From Candidatus Woesearchaeota archaeon CG11_big_fil_rev_8_21_14_0_20_43_8 (lineage in GTDB: Archaea; Nanobdellota; Nanobdellia; Woesearchaeales; CG08-08-20-14), in the NCBI GenBank assembly GCA_002762705.1, contig PCVE01000021.1:1-45145 (forward strand): 45,145 nucleotides of DNA, read 5' to 3'. Each line of letters begins with the position of its first letter. Within the stretch, counting starts at the first letter, position 1. The translations under genes were made by a program, and so were the position numbers. The notes beneath the pieces were generated by a model that did not search any database, was not told where the DNA came from, and worked only from the letters and a program-made list of their open reading frames with translations. Below, in pieces: positions 40,405 to 45,145 of this stretch.

Positions 40405-40631
40405 ATCAAGATATAATCATCGGCGATGTCGCTTTGGTGATCGACTCCAAGAACTCTTGCGATGTCGGTATCACAGGAAAAATCGTCAATGAGACAAAAA
40501 ATATGATTGAATTCGAATGCAATGGCAGAAAAAAGCTGCTAAAGAACAATATAATAATAAAAATCAAAGAAAAAATCATCAAGGGCGTCGACCTCAAGGG
40601 AAGACCTCATGAAAGGTTGAAGAAATGGTAA
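40401..40631 (+). CDS. rnp1: RNase P protein component 1 (Rpp29/Pop4)
   Basis: This is the small Sm-like protein Rpp29 of archaeal RNase P (76 aa), which with Rpp21 supports the specificity domain of the RNA. GDVALVIDSKNSCDVGITGKIVNET (cut here at both ends in the family) and the KGVDLKGRPHERLKKW end are typical. It overlaps uS17 by seven bases. Position in the S10/spc operon is the standard one. Confidence 0.9.
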   Translation: MNQDIIIGDVALVIDSKNSCDVGITGKIVNETKNMIEFECNGRKKLLKNNIIIKIKEKIIKGVDLKGRPHERLKKW

Positions 40632-41068
40632 AAAAACAAAAAGAAACAAGGAACATTGGCGTGAATGTCAATCCGCCAAAGGAAAGCTGTGATGATAAAC
40701 ATTGCCCTTTCCATGGCAATCTCCCAGTCAGAGGCAGGACTTTCACAGGAGTGGTCGTGCAAAGCAAGACTCCAAAGATGGCTACTGTAGAATGGGAAAG
40801 ACGAGTCATGGTACCAAAATATGAAAGATATAAGAAAAAAAGAACAAAATTAGTCGTTCATAATCCTATGTGTATCAATGCAAAACTTGGTGATATCGTC
40901 AAGATAATCGAATCAAGACCGATCAGCAAGATGAAGAAATTTGTCATCATTGAAAATCTTGGAAAAGAAGAATTGATAGCAGACATACTCGAAGCACGTG
41001 AACATGTAGAATCCAAGAAAAAAGACAAAAAAGAAGAAAATAAAGAAGCGCCAAAAGCTAAAGAGTGA
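40625..41068 (+). CDS. rps17: 30S ribosomal protein uS17 with charged tail
   Basis: This is archaeal uS17 (147 aa), an OB-fold protein. The FHGNLPVRGRTFTGVVV segment and the VPKYERYKKKRTKLVVHNP loop are typical. The last 20-25 residues form a Lys/Glu-rich tail. It overlaps rnp1 at its start. Confidence 0.95.
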   Translation: MVKKQKETRNIGVNVNPPKESCDDKHCPFHGNLPVRGRTFTGVVVQSKTPKMATVEWERRVMVPKYERYKKKRTKLVVHNPMCINAKLGDIVKIIESRPISKMKKFVIIENLGKEELIADILEAREHVESKKKDKKEENKEAPKAKE

Positions 41069-41073
41069 TTACT

Positions 41074-41475
41074 ATGCACCCAATCAAGACAAGACCCATG
41101 AAAGCATTGAACGTCGGAACTTATCTAGAGACCTGTGATAATTCCGGTGCTAAAATGATAAAGATAACAGCTGTCAAGGGTCACAAGACTGTCAAAGGCA
41201 GGATACCTGCAGCACGTGTCGGTGATCTTGTGATGGCAGCTGTCAAGAAAGGAAAACCAGACATAAGAAAACAAGTTGTTTTCGCGATCATAGTCAGGCA
41301 AAAAAAGGAATACAAACGACCTGATGGAACCCGTATAAAATTTGAGGATAATGCTGCAGTCGTGCTAAAAGACGATAAAGGTAACCCAAAAGGAACAACC
41401 TTCAAAGGGCCGATCGCAAAGGAAGCGACGGATAGATGGCCAGCTGTGGCTAAGCTCGCAAGCATAATTGTATGA
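41074..41475 (+). CDS. rpl14: 50S ribosomal protein uL14
   Basis: This is uL14 (133 aa), an RNA-binding beta barrel at the subunit interface. TYLETCDNSGAKMIKIT and VVLKDDKGNPKGTTFKGPIA are the family marks. The ATG follows GAGTGATT at good spacing; an upstream GTG in frame is less likely. Confidence 0.95.
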   Translation: MHPIKTRPMKALNVGTYLETCDNSGAKMIKITAVKGHKTVKGRIPAARVGDLVMAAVKKGKPDIRKQVVFAIIVRQKKEYKRPDGTRIKFEDNAAVVLKDDKGNPKGTTFKGPIAKEATDRWPAVAKLASIIV

Positions 41476-41488
41476 AGTGATGTTAAAA

Positions 41489-41950
41489 ATGGTAAAATCA
41501 GTATTTTCAAAGGCATGGAAATCAAGCAGAAGCCCTGCTAAGCAGAGGAAATATGCTTATAATGCACCAGCACATATAAAGAGAAAGATGCTCAGCTCGG
41601 GACTAGCAAAAGAGCTAAGGACAAAGCACAAGACACGAAGCATGACTGTCCGTAAAGGAGATAAAGTGAAGGTCTTGAGAGGGCAGTTCAAAGGTCACAT
41701 CGGAAAGATCGATAGGACTGATCTCGATTCATGCAAAATATTCGTCATTGGTGCAGAAGTCATAAAAAGAGATGGGACAAAAGCGCTTTATCCATTGCAT
41801 CCATCAAATGTGATAATTGTCGAGCTTGAGATGTCAGATAAGAAAAGATCAAAGATACTTGAACGAAAACTAAATAAAGGAAATATAAAACCCAAGAAGA
41901 TCCAAAAAGATGCTACTGATAAGAAAGTGAAGAATGAGGAAGAAAAATGA
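41489..41950 (+). CDS. rpl24: 50S ribosomal protein uL24
   Basis: This is uL24 (153 aa), an SH3-like KOW protein. The KOW motif is at KGDKVKVLRGQFKGHIGKI (near residue 57), and the N-terminus (KSSRSPAKQRKYAYNAPAH) is the archaeal form. A Lys-rich tail of about 30 residues follows the core. AAGTGATG precedes the chosen start; the frame is open a few codons further up. Confidence 0.94.
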   Translation: MVKSVFSKAWKSSRSPAKQRKYAYNAPAHIKRKMLSSGLAKELRTKHKTRSMTVRKGDKVKVLRGQFKGHIGKIDRTDLDSCKIFVIGAEVIKRDGTKALYPLHPSNVIIVELEMSDKKRSKILERKLNKGNIKPKKIQKDATDKKVKNEEEK

Positions 41951-42636
41951 CTAAGAATCACCTGAAAAGACTGATAGTGCCAAAAACCTGGCCTATACAG
42001 AAAAAAGGTCTTGTATTTGTCACCAGACCAGAACTTGGTGCGCATTCACGTGATGTGAGCATACCAATCTCAGTCTTGCTTAGACAGGTCACTGGACACG
42101 CAAAGACCTTAAAAGAAGTCAAATTCATACTTACTAACAAAGGCGTAAAGGTTGATGGCAAAAAAAGGACTAGCTTCAAATATCCAGTCGGCTTCTTCGA
42201 TGTCGTGACATTTGAAGAGATCAAAGAGAACTATAGGATTATATTCGGGAAGAATTGCAAATTGAAAGCGATCAAGATCGATGCAAAAGAAGCAAATATT
42301 AAGCCATGCAAGATCACATCAAAGACAATAATCAAAAAAGGACAGATGCAATTGAATCTTTATGATGGAAAGAACATCTGTGTCAATGATAAGAAATACA
42401 AAGTCGGTGACAGTGTGCTTCTTGATTTTGAGAAGAATGAGATCAAAGATCACCTGCCTCTGCAGAAAGGTATGACTGTCTTCTTCACATCAGGCAAACA
42501 TATGGCCACAGTGGGTAAGATTGAAGATATCGAAGATACAACACTCGTATTCACCGTTGGTGGAAATACATATCGTACAAGAAAAGATTATGCTTTTGTC
42601 ATAGGAAAAGACAAAGCTGCGATCAAACTCGAATGA
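41947..42636 (+). CDS. rps4e: 30S ribosomal protein eS4
   Basis: This is eS4 (229 aa), found in archaea and eukaryotes only. LKRLIVPKTWPIQKK at the start, a central S4-like RNA-binding segment (ILTNKGVKVDGKKRT), and a C-terminal KOW domain (GKHMATVGKIEDIE) are visible. It overlaps uL24 by four bases. Confidence 0.96.
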   Translation: MTKNHLKRLIVPKTWPIQKKGLVFVTRPELGAHSRDVSIPISVLLRQVTGHAKTLKEVKFILTNKGVKVDGKKRTSFKYPVGFFDVVTFEEIKENYRIIFGKNCKLKAIKIDAKEANIKPCKITSKTIIKKGQMQLNLYDGKNICVNDKKYKVGDSVLLDFEKNEIKDHLPLQKGMTVFFTSGKHMATVGKIEDIEDTTLVFTVGGNTYRTRKDYAFVIGKDKAAIKLE

Positions 42637-42646
42637 AGGAATCAAA

Positions 42647-43165
42647 ATGGAAAACCCAATGAAAAGCATACGGATTGCCAAAGTGACACTTAATATGGGC
42701 ACTGGTAAATCTATGGATTTATTGGACAAAGCAGTCAATCTCATGAAGAATCTGGTTGGTATCACACCCGTCAAGTGCGTCACAAACAAACGTATTGCGG
42801 CATGGGGATTGAGACCTGGTCTTCCAATCGGATGCAAATTGACACTTAGAGGAAAAAAAGCAGAAGAGACACTGAAAAGATTCCTTTATGCAAAAGATAA
42901 TATGCTTATGCCCTCATCATTTGATGATAGGGGAAACATATCCTTTGGTGTCCCAGAGTATATCGATGTGAAAGATGCGAAATATGACCCAAAACTAGGA
43001 ATAATGGGAATGCAGGTATCGATTACATTAGAACGGCCTGGATATAGTATCAAGAAACGAAAAATCAGACCATCCAAATTATCTAAGAAACACATCATAT
43101 CAAAAACAGATGCGATGGAATTCATGAAAACAAATTTTGGAATCAATATACAAGAAAATGAATAA
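42647..43165 (+). CDS. rpl5: 50S ribosomal protein uL5
   Basis: This is uL5 (172 aa), which contacts 5S rRNA and the P-site tRNA. KSIRIAKVTLNMGTG at the N-terminus and the loop LTPVKCVTNKRIAAWGLRPG (in family form) are typical. It starts ten bases after eS4. Confidence 0.95.
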   Translation: MENPMKSIRIAKVTLNMGTGKSMDLLDKAVNLMKNLVGITPVKCVTNKRIAAWGLRPGLPIGCKLTLRGKKAEETLKRFLYAKDNMLMPSSFDDRGNISFGVPEYIDVKDAKYDPKLGIMGMQVSITLERPGYSIKKRKIRPSKLSKKHIISKTDAMEFMKTNFGINIQENE

Positions 43166-43179
43166 ATGGTGATAATTAC

Positions 43180-43410
43180 ATGACTACTGCAGATTTCAGA
43201 AAAATGCTTGGGCAACTCAAAGGAAAACCAGCAATATACAAGAAATATATTAAGGAGAATGCGCCAAAAGACAGGAGTTGTGGTATAGCACGTATCCGCT
43301 GCAGAAGATGTGGAAGACATAGAGGCCATATAAAAAAATACGGGCTGGGCCTGTGCAGACAATGTTTCGGGGAAATCGCCCAAAAAATCGGTTTCAAACA
43401 GTATGATTAA
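43180..43410 (+). CDS. rps14: 30S ribosomal protein uS14 (zinc-binding)
   Basis: This is uS14 of the small-subunit head. The zinc-binding pattern CRRCGRHRG...LCRQC (C-x2-C-x15-C-x2-C) is complete. At 76 residues it has a somewhat extended N-terminus (MTTADFRKMLGQLKGK) compared with the shortest forms. GGTGATAAT lies before the start. Confidence 0.93.
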   Translation: MTTADFRKMLGQLKGKPAIYKKYIKENAPKDRSCGIARIRCRRCGRHRGHIKKYGLGLCRQCFGEIAQKIGFKQYD

Positions 43411-43423
43411 AGGTGAATAATAC

Positions 43424-43813
43424 ATGTTAAACGATCCATTAGCAAATGTGATGTCAGCCATCCTCAACAATGAGAAGGTCGGCAAAAAAACAGTCGCAAT
43501 TAAACCAACCTCTAATGTAATCAAGAAAGTCCTCACTATCATGAAGGATTTGCAGCTCGTTGGTGAATTTGAGGAAGTTGATGACGGCAGAGGCAGTCAT
43601 CTGAAACTCAACCTGCTTGGTAATATCAATAATTGCGGAGCCATCAAACCACGTTATGCTGTTAAACTTGAAGATTTTGTGAAATTCGAGAAAAGATATC
43701 TTCCAGCACTCGGTTTTGGTATAATCATCGTCTCCACATCAAAGGGGATAATGACATTAGAAGAAGCGAAAAAGCAAAAAGTTGGAGGAAAATTGCTAGT
43801 ATATTGCTATTAA
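43424..43813 (+). CDS. rps8: 30S ribosomal protein uS8
   Basis: This is uS8 (129 aa), a central-domain assembly protein. NDPLANVMSAILNNEKVGKK at the N-terminus and the C-terminal LGFGIIIVSTSKGIMT region, including the STSKG loop that contacts 16S rRNA, are typical. AAAGGTGAATAA precedes the start. Confidence 0.96.
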   Translation: MLNDPLANVMSAILNNEKVGKKTVAIKPTSNVIKKVLTIMKDLQLVGEFEEVDDGRGSHLKLNLLGNINNCGAIKPRYAVKLEDFVKFEKRYLPALGFGIIIVSTSKGIMTLEEAKKQKVGGKLLVYCY

Positions 43814-43822
43814 GGTGCTAAT

Positions 43823-44374
43823 ATGAAAATAAAGCGTTTAGAAGAAAAGATTGTACTTCCCGAAGGCGTAACAGCCGTCATTGATGAAGAGACCCTTACA
43901 CTCAACGGTCAAAAAGGCCAAGTGAGCAAATTATTCAGAGATGTCTTCATCAAGATGAATGTTGAAGGAAACAATATTTCAATCTTTGCAGAGAACGCGA
44001 CAAAAAGACAGAAAAGGATGATCGGTACATTCAAATCACATGTGAAAAACATGATCAAAGGAGTGAAAGATGGATTCACATACAAATTGAAGATCTGTTC
44101 AGGCCACTTTCCTATGAATGTGACATTCAATAATGGGGAATTTTCCATCAAGAATTTCATCGGCGAAAAAATTCCAAGGACACTTAAAGTCCCACAGGCA
44201 GTCAATGTGAAGATCGAAGGAAACGATATTGTTGTGGTCTCTCCTGATAAAGAACTTGCAGGACAGACAGCAGGCAGCATAGAAGGCCTTACACGAAGAC
44301 CTGGATTTGACACAAGGATATTCCAATCAGGCATCTATATCACAGAAAAAGCAGGAAAAGACATCAAGGGTTGA
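43823..44374 (+). CDS. rpl6: 50S ribosomal protein uL6
   Basis: This is uL6 (183 aa), near the factor-binding site. The duplicated fold is visible: first half VTAVIDEETLTLNGQKG, second half NFIGEKIPRTLKVPQAVNV, and the archaeal C-terminal RRPGFDTRIFQSGIYI. AAGGTGCTAAT precedes the start. Confidence 0.95.
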   Translation: MKIKRLEEKIVLPEGVTAVIDEETLTLNGQKGQVSKLFRDVFIKMNVEGNNISIFAENATKRQKRMIGTFKSHVKNMIKGVKDGFTYKLKICSGHFPMNVTFNNGEFSIKNFIGEKIPRTLKVPQAVNVKIEGNDIVVVSPDKELAGQTAGSIEGLTRRPGFDTRIFQSGIYITEKAGKDIKG

Positions 44375-44376
44375 AA

Positions 44377-44967
44377 ATGGAAACAGCACTAAAAATCAGA
44401 AAGGCGATCAAGGCAAAGAAGCCAAAATATGCTAGGCAGTGCTCTCATAAAGTCAAAGAAGTAAGTAGGACAGGGTGGAGAAAACCAAAGGGCAAGCATT
44501 CAAAGATAAGAAAACAGAAGAAGAATAAGACGCCTTTGGTACAACCGGGATTTGGCTCGCCGTCTATTGTGAAAGGACTTTTGTCTGATGGACTCAAGCC
44601 AGTGCTAGTCATGTCATCGAATGATCTCACAACCCTTGATAAAAAAACAGATGGGGCTATAGTGGCTGCTAAAACAGGCATGAGAAAACGCCTTGAGATC
44701 ATAAAAAAAGCAAAAGAACTTGGAATCACTCTCGTAAATATCAAAAATCCAGAAGATTATGCAAAATCATACATCGAGAACAAGGATGTAAATAAGAAAG
44801 AAAAACAAAAGAAAAAAGAGACACGTGAGAAGAAAGCAAAAGAAGTGGCTAAGAAGAAAGAGAAAGAAGAGACAATAGAGAAAAAAGTCGAAAAGACTGA
44901 AGAAGAGAAAAAGAAAGAAGAGAATAAAAAAAGAGAAGAGCTACTCACGCAGAAACAGAAAGATTAA
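44377..44967 (+). CDS. rpl32e: 50S ribosomal protein eL32 with long Lys/Glu tail
   Basis: This is eL32, restricted to archaea and eukaryotes. The core (residues 1-130) has WRKPKGKHSKIRKQKKNKTP, split from longer matches, and GFGSPSIVKGLLSDG. After about residue 135 there is a 60-residue Lys/Glu-rich coiled-coil-like tail (EKKAKEVAKKKEKEETIEKK) not usual for the family. AAGGGTTGAAA precedes the ATG; an in-frame TTG two codons earlier is an alternative start. Confidence 0.93.
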   Translation: METALKIRKAIKAKKPKYARQCSHKVKEVSRTGWRKPKGKHSKIRKQKKNKTPLVQPGFGSPSIVKGLLSDGLKPVLVMSSNDLTTLDKKTDGAIVAAKTGMRKRLEIIKKAKELGITLVNIKNPEDYAKSYIENKDVNKKEKQKKKETREKKAKEVAKKKEKEETIEKKVEKTEEEKKKEENKKREELLTQKQKD

Positions 44968-44980
44968 GAGATGATTGACA

Positions 44981-45145
44981 ATGGATCTAAGATTGCAAAA
45001 AAGACTGGCATCACAAGTGCTTAAATGCTCCTCTAAAAGGGTCCGTTTTACAGACGATAGAATGGAAGAGATAAAAGAAGCCATCACCAGAAAAGATGTC
45101 TTATCGCTGGCGAAAGATGGTGCCATAATCAAAAAAGCAAAATTA
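44981..45145 (+). CDS. rpl19e: 50S ribosomal protein eL19, 5' part
   Basis: The first 55 codons of eL19 are present; the gene continues past the window edge. MDLRLQKRLASQVLKCSSKRVRF and the following IKEAITRKDVLSLAKDGAI match the helical N-terminal half of archaeal eL19 (positions are residues 1-23 and 30-49, quoted here in broken form). GAGATGATT lies before the ATG. eL32-eL19 is the standard order in the archaeal spc operon. Confidence 0.9.
   Translation, partial: MDLRLQKRLASQVLKCSSKRVRFTDDRMEEIKEAITRKDVLSLAKDGAIIKKAKL

Overview
The window is a stretch of an archaeal chromosome. Support comes from the archaeal ribosomal-protein operon (eL43, uL16 of the L10e type, uL1-uL10-P1, and uL3 through eL19), RNA polymerase subunit P, a KEOPS Pcc1 subunit, prefoldin beta, MBF1, aIF1, the Rpp29 subunit of RNase P, a PAN-type AAA ATPase, and many genes with a TATA-like box about 25-27 bases before the start codon (leaderless style). 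Small proteins, short gaps and a mixture of archaeal core genes with bacterial-type repair and charging genes suggest a DPANN-like lineage (Woesearchaeota-like is my guess). No rRNA is present to settle this.

Layout. 1-2.8 kb: a small unknown protein, an SPFH/stomatin protein, a CRM-domain RNA-binding protein, tRNA-His and a CDF cation exporter. 2.8-4.9 kb: tRNA-Pro followed by an informational cluster (eL43, rpoP, pcc1, prefoldin beta, UPF0147) and a transaldolase-family enzyme. 5-9.5 kb: uL16, then uL1-uL10-P1 with a terminator hairpin, a structured RNA element, a coiled-coil protein and MBF1. 9.5-11.9 kb: a run of small lineage-specific genes, one with a palindrome over its promoter. 11.9-12.4 kb: a 507-bp non-coding array of hairpins. 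12.5-18.8 kb: a uvrA-uvrC-uvrB operon read leftward. 18.9-25.5 kb: two conserved unknown proteins, an orphan succinyl-CoA ligase alpha subunit, an ADP-forming acyl-CoA synthetase fused to a GNAT acetyltransferase, a deacetylase and a divergent Lrp regulator. 25.6-31.7 kb: a TMTC-like membrane mannosyltransferase, tRNA-Ala, a second copy of the structured RNA, a G-quadruplex motif in a hairpin, a bacterial-type AspRS, a parvulin and a glycosyltransferase. 31.8-35 kb: the PAN ATPase and a complete IS66-type element. 35.2-45.1 kb: the S10/spc ribosomal operon, continuous to the window end where eL19 is cut off.

The most notable signals are non-coding. All three tRNA genes (His-GTG, Pro-TGG, Ala-CGC) carry an intron at the same unusual place in the T-loop (after nucleotide 59), each with the same bulge-helix-bulge built from the TTCR of the T-loop and a YGAA at the intron end; tRNA-Pro has a second, canonical intron after position 37. 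Two loci (7579-7685 and 27726-27826) share a structured RNA with conserved GGCGGTCGCTATAA and AGGATGCTC segments, while their stems differ in sequence but keep pairing. Three loci share a hairpin-array repeat with conserved ends and different internal palindromes; one copy is split by the IS66 element with an 8-bp target duplication.

Metabolic theme: an ADP-forming acyl-CoA synthetase with its own acetyltransferase domain sits directly before a class II deacetylase-like gene, with a divergent Lrp regulator, which looks like a self-contained acyl-CoA and protein-acetylation unit.
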